A stretch of DNA of 64,000 nt from F23-B02 sp963613665 (GTDB lineage: Bacteria > Bacillota > Clostridia > Oscillospirales > Oscillospiraceae). Location: the NCBI GenBank assembly GCA_963613665.1, contig CAVEAL010000002.1, positions 62,001 to 126,000 on the forward strand. Direction: 5' to 3'. Below are positions 16,277 to 25,117 of the stretch, one piece after another. Under the pieces are notes generated by a model that saw only the letters and a list, made by a program, of their open reading frames with translations, searched no databases and was not told the origin of the DNA. A program made the translations under genes and the position numbers. How positions within the stretch are numbered: position 1 is the first letter of the stretch; every line of letters starts with the position of its first letter.

Positions 16277-16629
16277 AACGGCTCGTATGCATAGGCTGCC
16301 CGCGCGGCTGCCGTCTTTCTGTCGAGGAGATAGACGGAGAGCTTTCCGTCGAGGGAAACAGCTGCCCGAGAGGGCGCGAGTTTGCCGTCAGCGAGATGAC
16401 CGGACCCAAACGCACGATATGCTCTACGGTCAAAACCGCTTTTGCTGATGCACCGGTGCTGCCGGTCAGAGTCTCCGATGATATTCCGAAGGACAGGATA
16501 TTCGACGTCATGCGCGAGATAAACGCCGTGACGCTCACGGAGCGTATCGGCAGGGGAGAGACCGTAATAAAAAACGTGCTCGGCCTTGGTGCGGACGTCA
16601 TTTCAACAAGTGATCTGTTAAAGCGTTAA
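16273..16629 (+). CDS. DUF1667 cysteine-motif protein
   Basis: A 118-residue protein starting MKRLVCIGCPRGCRL with a CxxCxxxC motif and a fourth cysteine in NSCPRGREF, the DUF1667 signature and a likely Fe-S or metal site. DUF1667 genes are usually found after GlpA-like and FAD/NAD oxidoreductases, as here, suggesting a small subunit of the same redox complex. Translation is coupled to the upstream gene through an ATGA overlap. Biochemical role unknown. Confidence 0.88.
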   Translation: MKRLVCIGCPRGCRLSVEEIDGELSVEGNSCPRGREFAVSEMTGPKRTICSTVKTAFADAPVLPVRVSDDIPKDRIFDVMREINAVTLTERIGRGETVIKNVLGLGADVISTSDLLKR

Positions 16630-16653
16630 ATATATACAGACGGAGGGAGAAAG

Positions 16654-18210
16654 ATGAACAATCCACTCATCCTGACTTACGATGTCGGCACTCAGAGCAC
16701 GAGAGCCATACTTGTCGATAAGCAGGGCAATATCGTGGACAAGGAGCAGGTGAAATATGCCGAGCCCTATTTCCGGCAGCGTCCGGGCTGGGCGGAGCAG
16801 AAAACTGAGTTTTATTTTGACAGCATGTGCAAGGCATCAACGGCGCTTATGGCGCGCAATGCCGACAGGCTGCCCGATATCATCGCCTGCGCGGTCACGG
16901 TCATACGCGACACGCTCGTGTTTCTTGACGAAAACTATCAGCCTACGCGCGATATCATCCACTGGCTCGATGCACGCAAATGCGTTTACGACGACCCCTT
17001 CCCGCTGTGGAAGGAGGCGGTGTTCGAGCTCATCGGCATGGGCAAGGGCACAAAGATAGTCTACCGCACCTCAAAGGTCAACTGGGTGCGTCAGAAGCAG
17101 CCCAAGGTCTGGGCGCGCACGAAGAAGATCGTCTGCCTGCCTGCGTATCTGAACTACCGCATGACCGGCCGGCTTGCCGACACCCCGGCAAACACGATAG
17201 CGCATATCCCGATGGACTACAAGAAAAAACGCTGGATGAAGGAAAACGACCTCACCCGCTGCTTCTATGACGTTCCGCAGGACAGACTGTATGAGCTCAT
17301 CCCCTCCGGTGAGGTGCTCGGCTATGTTACGAAGGAGGCCGCCGTGCTCACCGGTGCGCCCGAGGGGCTGCCCCTGATAGCAACGGGCGCCGATAAGGCC
17401 TGCGAGACACTCGGGCTTTCGGTCGCAAGCGACGACAAGGCATCAATTTCCTTCGGCACGAGCTCGACCATCGAGATGTACACCGAGCAATATTTTGAGC
17501 CGCAGCAGTTCCTGCCCTCGTATCCGTCTGTCATCAACAAGGCATGGAACCCGGAAATACAGGTTTTCCGCGGATTCTGGATGCTCAGCTGGTTCATAAA
17601 GGAGTTCGGCGACAAGGATAAGGAGGAGGCCGAAAAGCTCGGTATATCTCCCGAGGAGCTTCTCAATAAAAAGGCCGCCGAGGTGCCCGCAGGCTGTCAG
17701 GGGCTCATGCTCCAGCCCTACTGGACGCCGGATGTTCTCAAGCCCGATTCCTACGGCGCGATCATCGGCTTTTCCGATTACCATACGAAATATCACATCT
17801 ACCGCGCCATCATCGAGGGTATCTGTCTTGAGCTTTACATGTCCATGAAGAGCATGGAAAAGCGCGGTAAAAAGCACATAAAGGAGCTGTACGTCGGCGG
17901 CGGCGGCTCAAGGAGCGACCTTGCCTGCCAGATCCTCGCCGATACCTTCGGCCTGCCGGTCAAGCGTATCCACACTCATGAAGCCTGCTCGCTCGGCGCT
18001 GCAATGGTGGCCTTCGTTGCAAAGGGAGAGTTTACCGGCTTTGACGAAGCCATAAAAAGCATGGTGCACGAGAAGGACGTGTTTACGCCCGATCCCAAGA
18101 ACCATGATATTTACATGAACATGTACAACAAGGTCTACCGCAAGATATACAAGAATGTAAGACCCCTGTACGCCACGATGAACAACCTCAAAGAAAGGAA
18201 CATGATCTGA
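16654..18210 (+). CDS. FGGY-family carbohydrate kinase (YgcE-like)
   Basis: A 518-residue ASKHA sugar kinase: N-terminal phosphate loop YDVGTQSTRAILVD, the adenosine-side FGTSSTIEMY, and the C-terminal LYVGGGGSRSDLACQILAD. Substrate specificity cannot be read off; it resembles the uncharacterised branch that includes Escherichia coli YgcE rather than classical glycerol or xylulose kinases. It overlaps the following FAD-linked oxidase by one base (TGATG), as a kinase/oxidase pair like ygcE/ygcU. CGGAGGGAG precedes ATG. The product could be an aldose- or ketose-phosphate that feeds the dehydrogenase module. Confidence 0.85.
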   Translation: MNNPLILTYDVGTQSTRAILVDKQGNIVDKEQVKYAEPYFRQRPGWAEQKTEFYFDSMCKASTALMARNADRLPDIIACAVTVIRDTLVFLDENYQPTRDIIHWLDARKCVYDDPFPLWKEAVFELIGMGKGTKIVYRTSKVNWVRQKQPKVWARTKKIVCLPAYLNYRMTGRLADTPANTIAHIPMDYKKKRWMKENDLTRCFYDVPQDRLYELIPSGEVLGYVTKEAAVLTGAPEGLPLIATGADKACETLGLSVASDDKASISFGTSSTIEMYTEQYFEPQQFLPSYPSVINKAWNPEIQVFRGFWMLSWFIKEFGDKDKEEAEKLGISPEELLNKKAAEVPAGCQGLMLQPYWTPDVLKPDSYGAIIGFSDYHTKYHIYRAIIEGICLELYMSMKSMEKRGKKHIKELYVGGGGSRSDLACQILADTFGLPVKRIHTHEACSLGAAMVAFVAKGEFTGFDEAIKSMVHEKDVFTPDPKNHDIYMNMYNKVYRKIYKNVRPLYATMNNLKERNMI

Positions 18211-19979
18211 TGAGTCATAAGCAGTACAAGGGCTTTGAGCCAAAATGGGTGAAGACCCCTGCACCGGCAAACAGCTACCGCTCCATATTCCGCTGGGGCG
18301 ATCCGGAGTTTTTCAAAACTCCCAAGGAGTCGCTGTACAAGATGATGAAGGAAGTCTTCAAGCTCACGGACGACGACTTTAAAGAGTACTCCGACGATAT
18401 AGGCTTTGACCCCGTCGATCTCTCGGATCACCCGGTGAAGCTTGCGCAGGAGCACCTTACAGCGCTCAAGGAGATAGTGGGTGAGGAGGGCTTTTCCGTT
18501 TCCGACTACGACCGTCTTGCGGTCGCATACGGCTTTACCGCCTACGATATCCTCCGCCTGCGCCATAAGATCATCGACTCCGTGCCCGACGTAGTGCTCT
18601 ATCCCGACACGACCGGACAGGTCGAAAAGATCGTGGCATACGCATCGCAGCACGATATTCCCCTGTATGTCTACGGCGGCGGCAGCTCAGTAACGCGCGG
18701 CGTCGAGCCCGTGAAGGGCGGTATCTCACTGGATATGAGGAAGCGCTTCAACAAGGTGCTGTCCTTTAACGAGATCGACCAGACCATAACCGTTCAGGCC
18801 GGTATGTCCGGCCCCGATCTCGAAAAAACGCTCCAGTCGGCGCCCGAGCTCTTCGGTGCAAAGAGACAGTATACCTGCGGCCATTTCCCGCAGAGCTTTG
18901 AGTACTCCTCCGTCGGCGGCTGGACGGTAACGCGCGGCGCGGGTCAGAACAGCACATATTACGGCTGCATTGCGGATATAGTCCTCAGCCAGAAGTACGC
19001 TACTCCCATCGGGACGATAACCACAAGTCACTATCCGCGCGAGGCCTGCGGCCCGGATCTGAACCAGATCATGATGGGCTCGGAGGGCACATTCGGCGTA
19101 CTGACCGAGGTAACGCTGAAAATTTTCCGCTGGATGCCTGAAAACAGAAAAAGATTCTCCTACATCTTCAAGACTTGGGACGAGGCTATGAAGGCCGCCC
19201 GCGAGATGATGCAGCACGAGTGCGGCTACTCCTCCGTCTTCCGCCTGTCCGATCAGGAGGAGACGAGCATGATGCTCCGGCTCTACAACGTCGATGACAC
19301 GCCGCTGTACCCGCTGCTCGACAAGCTCGGCTATAAGGACATGGAACGCTGCCTTTTCCTCGGCTTCACCGACGGTGAAAAGGGCTACTCCAAAAACGTC
19401 GCAAGGAATATAGCGAAGATCGCGCGGCAGCACGGCGGTCTGCCGCTGACGGGCTACGTTACCAAAAGCTGGGAAAAGGGACGCTTCAACGATCCCTATC
19501 TGCGTGATACGCTCATGGATTTCGGTATCACCACCGATACCCTCGAGTGCACCGTCAACTGGTCGAATATGGAGCAGGTGCACCTTGACGTGCGCAAGGT
19601 CTGCCACGCGCTGCCCAACACCGTGGTCACTACCCATATGTCGCACTGCTATCCGCAGGGCGCGAACCTGTACTTCATCTTTCTTACCAAAATGCAGGAT
19701 GAGAAGGCGTTCAAAGCCTATCATACGACCATTCTTGATGCCATCCAGCGCTCCGGTGCGTCGATAAGCCACCACCACGGCATCGGCAAGATGTTCGCCC
19801 CGTGGCTCGAGGGCTACATCGGCGAGAAGGAGTACGGTGTGTTCAAGGTGCTCAAAAACTACTTTGACCCGAAGTACAACATGAACCCCGGCGGTACGAT
19901 CGGGCTCGACCTTCTCCCCGAAGAGAAGAAGTTTGACCGGCAGTATACCGAATATGAGGCTCAGCCGAAGTTCGACTGA
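18210..19979 (+). CDS. FAD-linked oxidase of the alkyl-DHAP synthase/YgcU type
   Basis: A 589-residue vanillyl-alcohol-oxidase-superfamily flavoprotein. FAD_binding_4 region with VYGGGSSVTRGVEPV (about 151-165) and SSVGGWTVTRGAGQNS (about 231-246), the IMMGSEGTFG segment (about 286), and a C-terminal cap with SHHHGIGKMFAPW (about 520) typical of alkyldihydroxyacetonephosphate synthase relatives. In this operon it may oxidise a hydroxy acid or polyol, or act on a phosphorylated product of the adjacent kinase. GAAAGGAA precedes the start. A GC-rich hairpin follows the stop codon. Confidence 0.85.
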   Translation: MSHKQYKGFEPKWVKTPAPANSYRSIFRWGDPEFFKTPKESLYKMMKEVFKLTDDDFKEYSDDIGFDPVDLSDHPVKLAQEHLTALKEIVGEEGFSVSDYDRLAVAYGFTAYDILRLRHKIIDSVPDVVLYPDTTGQVEKIVAYASQHDIPLYVYGGGSSVTRGVEPVKGGISLDMRKRFNKVLSFNEIDQTITVQAGMSGPDLEKTLQSAPELFGAKRQYTCGHFPQSFEYSSVGGWTVTRGAGQNSTYYGCIADIVLSQKYATPIGTITTSHYPREACGPDLNQIMMGSEGTFGVLTEVTLKIFRWMPENRKRFSYIFKTWDEAMKAAREMMQHECGYSSVFRLSDQEETSMMLRLYNVDDTPLYPLLDKLGYKDMERCLFLGFTDGEKGYSKNVARNIAKIARQHGGLPLTGYVTKSWEKGRFNDPYLRDTLMDFGITTDTLECTVNWSNMEQVHLDVRKVCHALPNTVVTTHMSHCYPQGANLYFIFLTKMQDEKAFKAYHTTILDAIQRSGASISHHHGIGKMFAPWLEGYIGEKEYGVFKVLKNYFDPKYNMNPGGTIGLDLLPEEKKFDRQYTEYEAQPKFD

Positions 19980-19993
19980 TAAAGCGAAAACCT

Positions 19994-20021
19994 CGCCGCA
20001 GCGCCTTTTTGCGCTGCGGCG
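19994..20021 (+). terminator. Terminator-like hairpin after the FAD-linked oxidase gene
   Basis: CGCCGCAGCGC pairs perfectly with GCGCTGCGGCG around CTTTTT. The 3' tail (TAAATTT) is only moderately T-rich. Confidence 0.6.
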
Positions 20022-20032
20022 TAAATTTGTCC

Positions 20033-20061
20033 TTGAATTATTCCGTGCACCATGCTATAAT
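20033..20061 (+). promoter_or_regulatory. Promoter of the tRNA-Val gene
   Basis: TTGAAT-17-TATAAT, 12 bases before the mature 5' end of the tRNA. Confidence 0.75.
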
Positions 20062-20072
20062 ACAAAAGCTGC

Positions 20073-20149
20073 GGAGAATTAGCTCAGCCGGTTAGAGCGC
20101 TCGCCTCACACGCGAGAGGTCAGCAGTTCGAGTCTGCTATTCTCCACCA
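20073..20149 (+). tRNA. tRNA-Val (anticodon CAC)
   Basis: A full cloverleaf: acceptor GGAGAAT/ATTCTCC, D arm GCTC/GAGC, anticodon arm CTCGC/GCGAG around loop CTCACAC with anticodon CAC (20107-20109), five-base variable loop, T arm AGCAG-TTCGAGT-CTGCT, discriminator A and an encoded CCA end. Reads GUG codons. Confidence 0.97.
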
Positions 20150-20155
20150 ACTTTG

Positions 20156-20189
20156 AAGGCCTGAAAGCCAACGCTTTCGGGCCTTTTTT
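20156..20189 (+). terminator. Intrinsic terminator of the tRNA-Val gene
   Basis: A 13-pair stem (AAGGCCTGAAAGC with GCTTTCGGGCCTT, two G-T pairs) with a CAAC loop and a six-T run. Confidence 0.9.
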
Positions 20190-20198
20190 ATAATGAAT

Positions 20199-20228
20199 GA
20201 GCTGCATCCCATACTCGGGATGCAGCTC
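20199..20228 (-). terminator. Terminator-like hairpin of the TRAP/transketolase operon
   Basis: GAGCTGCATCCC/GGGATGCAGCTC perfect 12-pair stem with a six-base loop, 31 bases past the last stop codon of the minus-strand operon. The downstream T content is low, so termination may also rely on the adjacent bidirectional tRNA terminator. Confidence 0.55.
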
Positions 20229-20259
20229 TTGGTTTATTGCATTTTAATATTCCGGCGCG

Positions 20260-21294
20260 TTACTCGTCAATTGAGCCCCATTCGGGGACATGGACGGTTA
20301 TCTGCTCCTCGGAGGACCTTTTTGCCGCGAGGGAATAGGCCAGTGCGGAGATGCCGTCACTCAGAGGAGTTTCAATGGGCTTGCCGTTCTTGAGACAGTC
20401 CTGAAACGCCTCATGCGCATAGAATATGACGTCGCCCGTGGCGCGGTCATAGGAATCATTGAAGCGCAGCGTCTCGGCATACGGCATATCCTCGGTTTTC
20501 CATGTGAGGTCGGTGAACTCAAACATGCCCTCACCTGTGAGAAAAACAGAGCCCTTGTCGCCTATGTATGCGCGCGAACAGGTGGGGATATCGCAGGCCC
20601 AGGAGGCAGCTATGGTTGCTATTGCGCCGTTTTTGAGGCGGGCACTGATGGACGTGTGGTTATCAAAGCGCGGCACGGAGTCGAGAGTGCCGGTGTAGTT
20701 GCAGCTTATGGTCTCAAACGATCCGGCCATTGCGGTGATGAGCTTCCAGTCGTGCGAAACGGACTCGATGGTCATGCCGCAGGCGAGGTCGGGGTCGGTG
20801 CGCCAGGAAGCGGCCATGTTTTTCGCATGGAATCCGAAGCCGGGGCTGAGGCGCGAGAACGCAATGTTGACGGGACGGCCGAACATGCCGCTGCGCACGA
20901 GCTCGAGCATTTTCCTGTACGCGGGACGGTAGTAATGGGCAAAGCCCACCATTATCTTCGCGTCGTATTTGTCGGCCATGTGCTTTATCTTTATCGCGTC
21001 TTCCCATGTGGCGCTGACCGGCTTTTCCATATACAGCGGCACATGATGCTTGAGCACCATTTCAACATAATCAAGGCGCTTCGTGGGAGGCGTGCTTATC
21101 ACGACATAGTCGGACTTGACGACATAGTCTTCGATCTCATCGTATCCGCAGATCGGGCAGCCGAACTCGGCGGCCAAAATATCGGCGTTTGCCTTGCTGA
21201 TATCGAATCCGCCTATGACCTCTCCGCCCAAGCGGACGACCGCTCTGCCGTGATGACGGGCAATGTCGCCGGCACCTATCAGAAATACTTTCAT
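20260..21294 (-). CDS. Gfo/Idh/MocA-family NAD(P)-dependent oxidoreductase
   Basis: A 344-residue sugar/polyol dehydrogenase: N-terminal Rossmann fold with FLIGAGDIARHHG (about 3-15), the MEKPVSATWEDA segment (about 93-104) containing the conserved EKP lysine, and a C-terminal beta-sheet domain. ATG chosen over an upstream TTG because AAGGAG sits seven bases before it. Last gene of the operon dctP-dctQ-dctM-transketolase pair-oxidoreductase. It probably oxidises or epimerises the imported sugar acid or polyol before the transketolase step. Substrate unknown. Confidence 0.86.
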   Translation of the reverse strand: MKVFLIGAGDIARHHGRAVVRLGGEVIGGFDISKANADILAAEFGCPICGYDEIEDYVVKSDYVVISTPPTKRLDYVEMVLKHHVPLYMEKPVSATWEDAIKIKHMADKYDAKIMVGFAHYYRPAYRKMLELVRSGMFGRPVNIAFSRLSPGFGFHAKNMAASWRTDPDLACGMTIESVSHDWKLITAMAGSFETISCNYTGTLDSVPRFDNHTSISARLKNGAIATIAASWACDIPTCSRAYIGDKGSVFLTGEGMFEFTDLTWKTEDMPYAETLRFNDSYDRATGDVIFYAHEAFQDCLKNGKPIETPLSDGISALAYSLAAKRSSEEQITVHVPEWGSIDE

Positions 21295-21305
21295 AGTCAA
21301 TCTCC

Positions 21306-22244
21306 TTATTTGAGCAGCTCCAGAGCGGAGTCCGCGATGTTTTCCGCCGTTATGCCGTTTATCGCAAGCAGACGCTCATACGGTGCGGACATTCCGAACC
21401 TGTCCTGAATACCTATGCGCTTTACCTTGCCCTTGCCGGCCTCTGCGGCAAGCTCACAGACCGCGCTGCCGAGACCGTTGAGAATGTTGTGATCCTCGAC
21501 GGTTATTATCTTTCCGACGGAATCTATGCAGTCGGCCACGGCTTCATTGTCGAGAGGCTTTATTGTGTGCATATCGAGAACACGCGCCTGAACGCCCTGC
21601 TTTTCAAGCAGCTCGGCCGCCTCAAGTGCAAGACGAACGGTGTCGCCGTTTGCGATTATCGCAACGTCGCTGCCGCTGCGGAGAAGCTTTGCCTTACCTA
21701 TCTCAAACTCCTCGTCCTCGCCGTAGATGCTTGGAATGGCATCTCTTGTAAAGCGGAGGTATACGGGGCCGTCAAACTCCGCGGCTGCACGGGTCAGCTT
21801 TCTCGCGGACTGATAATCCGCCGGCATGATGACCGTCATGTTCGGTATGGTGCGCAGAACGCCCATGTCCTCGATGGCCTGATGGCTCGCACCGTCGTTT
21901 GCGGGGGTGACGCCGCCGTGGGAGCAGGCTATCTTTACGTTCAGGTGAGGATAGCATATCTCCTGACGGATCATCTCAAGCATACGCATCGAGCCGAAGG
22001 CTGCATAAGTCACGACGAAGGGGATCTTTCCGCAGGTGGCAAGTCCGGCCGCAACGCCTGCGCAGTTCTGCTCGGCGATGCCTACGTTGAGGTACTGTGC
22101 GGGCAGCGCCTTGCGGAAGGCACCGGTCTTGCAGGACTTGCCTATATCCGCGTCCACGACAAGAATATTTCCGTTCTCTTTTCCGAGCTCAACGATCTCG
22201 TCGCCGAAGCCGTCTCTTGTAGCTATGTTTTTACCAAAATTCAT
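21306..22244 (-). CDS. Transketolase C-terminal (pyrimidine-binding and TKC) subunit
   Basis: A 312-residue half-transketolase. The conserved glutamate that activates thiamin diphosphate lies in YLNVGIAEQNCAGVAAGLA (about 52-70), with the family sequences SHGGVTPANDGASHQA and VRVLDMHTIKPLD-like region. It works with the N-terminal subunit encoded immediately upstream (12-base gap, GAGGAGG ribosome site). Split transketolases in catabolic clusters often act on unusual ketose phosphates rather than the general pentose phosphate pathway. Confidence 0.9.
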   Translation of the reverse strand: MNFGKNIATRDGFGDEIVELGKENGNILVVDADIGKSCKTGAFRKALPAQYLNVGIAEQNCAGVAAGLATCGKIPFVVTYAAFGSMRMLEMIRQEICYPHLNVKIACSHGGVTPANDGASHQAIEDMGVLRTIPNMTVIMPADYQSARKLTRAAAEFDGPVYLRFTRDAIPSIYGEDEEFEIGKAKLLRSGSDVAIIANGDTVRLALEAAELLEKQGVQARVLDMHTIKPLDNEAVADCIDSVGKIITVEDHNILNGLGSAVCELAAEAGKGKVKRIGIQDRFGMSAPYERLLAINGITAENIADSALELLK

Positions 22245-22256
22245 TTTCGGACCTCC

Positions 22257-23099
22257 TCAGCAGCCGACATATTCTTTGTCAAGCTCCGACATTGCCTGCT
22301 TATACTGCTCCTCGTTGGGGGCGGTGCCGTGCCATGAGCACTGATCTTCCATGAAGGATACGCCCTTGCCCTTCACCGTCTTGCCGACGATGCACTTAGG
22401 CAGTCCGTTTTCCGAAGCCATCGCCTCGTCGAGAGCCTTGACGACGGCCGCCATATCGTTGCCGTCTATCTGCCAGACCTCAAAGCCGAAGGCTTTGAAC
22501 TTCGCGGCAAGGTCAACGGGAGGCATTATCTCCTCGCAGGTGCCGTCAAGCTGGAGATTGTTCCAGTCAACGAAAGCGATAAGATTATCAAGCTTGTACT
22601 TATAGGCCGTGCCGGCGGCTTCCCATATCTCGCCCTCGTTGCACTCGCCGTCGCCGATGGCGCAGAACACGCGGTACTTTTTGCCGTCTAGCTTCGCGGC
22701 AAGAGCCATGCCCGCCGCGCAGGCAAAGCCCTGGCCGAGCGAGCCTGTGGATATATCTATTCCGGGGCACTTTTTCATATCCGGATGACCCTGGAGGATC
22801 GAGCCCTCCCTGCGCAGAGTGTCCAGAACGCTCATGTCAAAGAAGCCCTTCATGGCGAGCGCAGCGTACTGAGCGGGGCAGGTGTGTCCTTTGCTGAGCA
22901 CGAAGCGGTCGCGGTCCTCCCAGTGCGGGTTTTTGGGGTCAACATCCATGGCGTGCCAGTAGCATGCGGTGACAAACTCGGCAACGGACAGCGAACCGCC
23001 GGGATGACCGGACTGGGCCTTGTAGATCATGGATATGATGTTCTTTTTAACATCAATGCATTTGTTTTGCAGCTGCACGATATTCAAATTGTCTTTCAT
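22257..23099 (-). CDS. Transketolase N-terminal (thiamin diphosphate-binding) subunit
   Basis: A 280-residue half-transketolase with the SGHPGGSLSVAEF segment (about 29-41), the thiamin-diphosphate/Mg motif GDGECNEGEIWEA...NLIAFVDWNN (about 148-180), and an RDRFVLSKGHTCPAQYAAL segment. It pairs with the C-terminal subunit downstream. The split enzyme, next to a TRAP transporter and Gfo/Idh dehydrogenase, indicates catabolism of a specific sugar acid or branched sugar, as in apulose-phosphate or sulfosugar pathways, but none is demonstrated here. Confidence 0.9.
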   Translation of the reverse strand: MKDNLNIVQLQNKCIDVKKNIISMIYKAQSGHPGGSLSVAEFVTACYWHAMDVDPKNPHWEDRDRFVLSKGHTCPAQYAALAMKGFFDMSVLDTLRREGSILQGHPDMKKCPGIDISTGSLGQGFACAAGMALAAKLDGKKYRVFCAIGDGECNEGEIWEAAGTAYKYKLDNLIAFVDWNNLQLDGTCEEIMPPVDLAAKFKAFGFEVWQIDGNDMAAVVKALDEAMASENGLPKCIVGKTVKGKGVSFMEDQCSWHGTAPNEEQYKQAMSELDKEYVGC

Positions 23100-23141
23100 A
23101 GAACTCTACCTTTCTATAATCCGTTATGGCATCGCGGTGCG

Positions 23142-24431
23142 TCAGCCGCCGAGAAGCGCAAGAGAGAGCGACGGCACATAGGTGACGATCATAAGAACGA
23201 CCAGCGACGCGAGCAGCAGCGGTACGACCGAAACGGATATCCTCTTGAGGTCAATATTCGATATACCGCAGGCGACATAGAGGTTGACGCCGACAGGCGG
23301 GGTGACAAGGCCGATGGCGAGGTTGACGATCATGATGGTGCCGAAGTGGACCATGCTCATGCCGAGAGCCTGCGCAACGGGAATAAACAGCGGGGTGAAG
23401 ATGTAAAGTGCGGAGGTGGAATCGAGGAAGCAGCCGGCTATGAGCAGGACGATGTTTACGATGATCAGGAAGATGATCTGATTGCCGCCTGCGACATCGG
23501 TGAGCAGGGTGCTGATCGCAACGTCGATCCTTGCACGGGTGATAACGTAGGCAAAGAGCGTAGCGGCTGCGGTGATGAACATGACCGTGGCGGTAGTGGA
23601 TGCCGAGTCAATGAAGATCTTCTTGAGCTCCTTGAGCCTGAGGGTCTTGTAAACAAAGACACCTATGAACAGACCGTACACCGCGGAGACCGCTGCCGCC
23701 TCGGTCGGGGTGAAGATGCCGCCGTATATGCCGCCGAGGATGATAACGGGCATCAGCAGACCCCAGAAGGCTTCCTTGAACGCGACCCAGCGCTGCTTCC
23801 AGCTCGCCTTGGGCAGACGCTTGAGGTCGCTCTTTCTGCCAAGCCAGAGTGTCACGAGGATCAGAGCCGCGCCCATGAGCAGTCCGGGAAAAACGCCGGC
23901 GATGAACAGGTCGCCGATCGAGGTGTCGGAGATCGAGCCGTAGACAACGAAGGTTATGGATGGAGGAATAATAACGCCGATCGCTCCGGCGGTCGCCATG
24001 AGCGCCGCAGAGAAGCCGACATCGTATCCTGCCTTGATCATTGCGGGGATGAGGATCAGGCCGAGTGCCGCGACGGTTGCCGGGCCAGAGCCGGAGATAG
24101 CAGCGAAGAAGCAGGCAACGATAACGCAGACCATTGCGATGCCGCCCTTCAGGTGGCCGACCAGGGACTCGGCAAGAGCGATGAGCTTGCCGGATATGCC
24201 GGCCTTTTCCATGATGTTGCCGCCGAGGATGAAGAAGGGGATGGCAAGCAGAACGGCTTTACTCGTTGCAGCTGAAACAAGCTGCGGCACAGTGCCGAGA
24301 ACCACGGAGACGGAACGTCCCGCGCCGAGCACGAGCATTGCCGCAACGCTGGAGATGCCGAGACATACGGCGATGGGCGCGCCGATAAGAAGGAGCACCG
24401 TGAAAACAATAAGCAGTACAAGAGCTTCCAT
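23142..24431 (-). CDS. dctM: TRAP transporter large permease (DctM type)
   Basis: A 429-residue inner-membrane protein with about twelve helices, typical DctM length, including GPATVAALGLILIPAMIKAG and IMIVNLAIGLVTPPVGVNLY family segments. It uses the sodium or proton gradient to import a carboxylate or sugar acid delivered by the DctP protein. GGAGG precedes the start within the end of dctQ, which overlaps by design (three-base gap). Its neighbours define the substrate as something processed by a transketolase pair. Confidence 0.92.
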   Translation of the reverse strand: MEALVLLIVFTVLLLIGAPIAVCLGISSVAAMLVLGAGRSVSVVLGTVPQLVSAATSKAVLLAIPFFILGGNIMEKAGISGKLIALAESLVGHLKGGIAMVCVIVACFFAAISGSGPATVAALGLILIPAMIKAGYDVGFSAALMATAGAIGVIIPPSITFVVYGSISDTSIGDLFIAGVFPGLLMGAALILVTLWLGRKSDLKRLPKASWKQRWVAFKEAFWGLLMPVIILGGIYGGIFTPTEAAAVSAVYGLFIGVFVYKTLRLKELKKIFIDSASTTATVMFITAAATLFAYVITRARIDVAISTLLTDVAGGNQIIFLIIVNIVLLIAGCFLDSTSALYIFTPLFIPVAQALGMSMVHFGTIMIVNLAIGLVTPPVGVNLYVACGISNIDLKRISVSVVPLLLASLVVLMIVTYVPSLSLALLGG

Positions 24432-24434
24432 TGC

Positions 24435-24965
24435 TCAATCCTCCTTCGGGTCTTCTTCGACCGTTGCCGCCTCTATCGCGTCGGCGACTACGTCCTCATG
24501 AGCAATGTCCTCACCCCTGAGGAGCTTGACAAGATTCTGCGCGAATCTGATGGTTACGAAAAGCGCTCCGATGGGAACAAAGGAGCCGAATATCCATTCC
24601 GGAAGCTGGGTGGCGGCGGTAAGCTGCCCCTTGTTGAACTGGTTGATGGTCATGAATACGCCGTAATAGCAGATGATGCCGGAAAAGGCAACGGCGCAGA
24701 TCATCGAAATGATTGCAAGAACACGGGCGACCTTCGGCCCGACGTGGTCGGTGATGAGGGTAAGGCCGAGGTGCGCGCCGCGCTTTGCGGCAATGGCTGC
24801 GCCGAGAAGGCTCAGCAGAACAAACAGATAGGTGGTGATCTCTTCCGAGAAGGACAGAGAGGCCGCGAACTTTCTGGCAATAACATTCACGAAGGTGAGC
24901 AGCGTCATTACTGCAAGGCATATACAGACAAGCCACTCTTCGATGTTGTCAAGTATCTTATTCAT
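24435..24965 (-). CDS. dctQ: TRAP transporter small permease (DctQ type)
   Basis: A 176-residue membrane protein with four helices and the DctQ pattern (NVIARKF, EEITTYLFVLLSLLGAA, KRGAHLGLTL). The ATG of MNKILDN is used: it has GGAG ten bases upstream. The longer frame would start inside terminator-like hairpins. Separated from dctP by 152 bases holding an attenuating terminator, so dctQM expression should be lower than dctP. Confidence 0.9.
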   Translation of the reverse strand: MNKILDNIEEWLVCICLAVMTLLTFVNVIARKFAASLSFSEEITTYLFVLLSLLGAAIAAKRGAHLGLTLITDHVGPKVARVLAIISMICAVAFSGIICYYGVFMTINQFNKGQLTAATQLPEWIFGSFVPIGALFVTIRFAQNLVKLLRGEDIAHEDVVADAIEAATVEEDPKED

Positions 24966-25056
24966 TAATACAACTCCAGTCTGTGCCGTCAGCGGACAGG
25001 GAGACATGCATTCCGGCATGCACCCCTGTTCACTGACGGATGTGGTTTGAAAATGG

Positions 25057-25094
25057 TAAAACAAAACCGAGGGCAGGGCGAGCCTGCCCTCGGT
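25057..25094 (-). terminator. Intrinsic terminator/attenuator between dctP and dctQM
   Basis: A 12-pair stem ACCGAGGGCAGG/CCTGCCCTCGGT with a five-base loop, followed on the minus strand by TTTTGTTTT, just after the dctP stop. A second imperfect hairpin (25005-25030 region, CAGGG...CCCTG) lies before dctQ. Partial termination here would favour extra binding protein. Confidence 0.8.
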
Positions 25095-25117
25095 CGAAAG
25101 CACAAATTATTTGAAGC

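Noticed and set aside
22785..24275. 496-codon plus-strand frame opposite the transketolase and dctM genes
   Set aside because: It crosses two well-supported minus-strand genes and their junction; the translation is Asp/Gly/Arg-rich without domains.
24435..25103. Longer DctQ starting at 25103
   Set aside because: The extra 46 residues are translated across the terminator hairpins after dctP; the ATG at 24965 has a ribosome site and gives the usual DctQ length.
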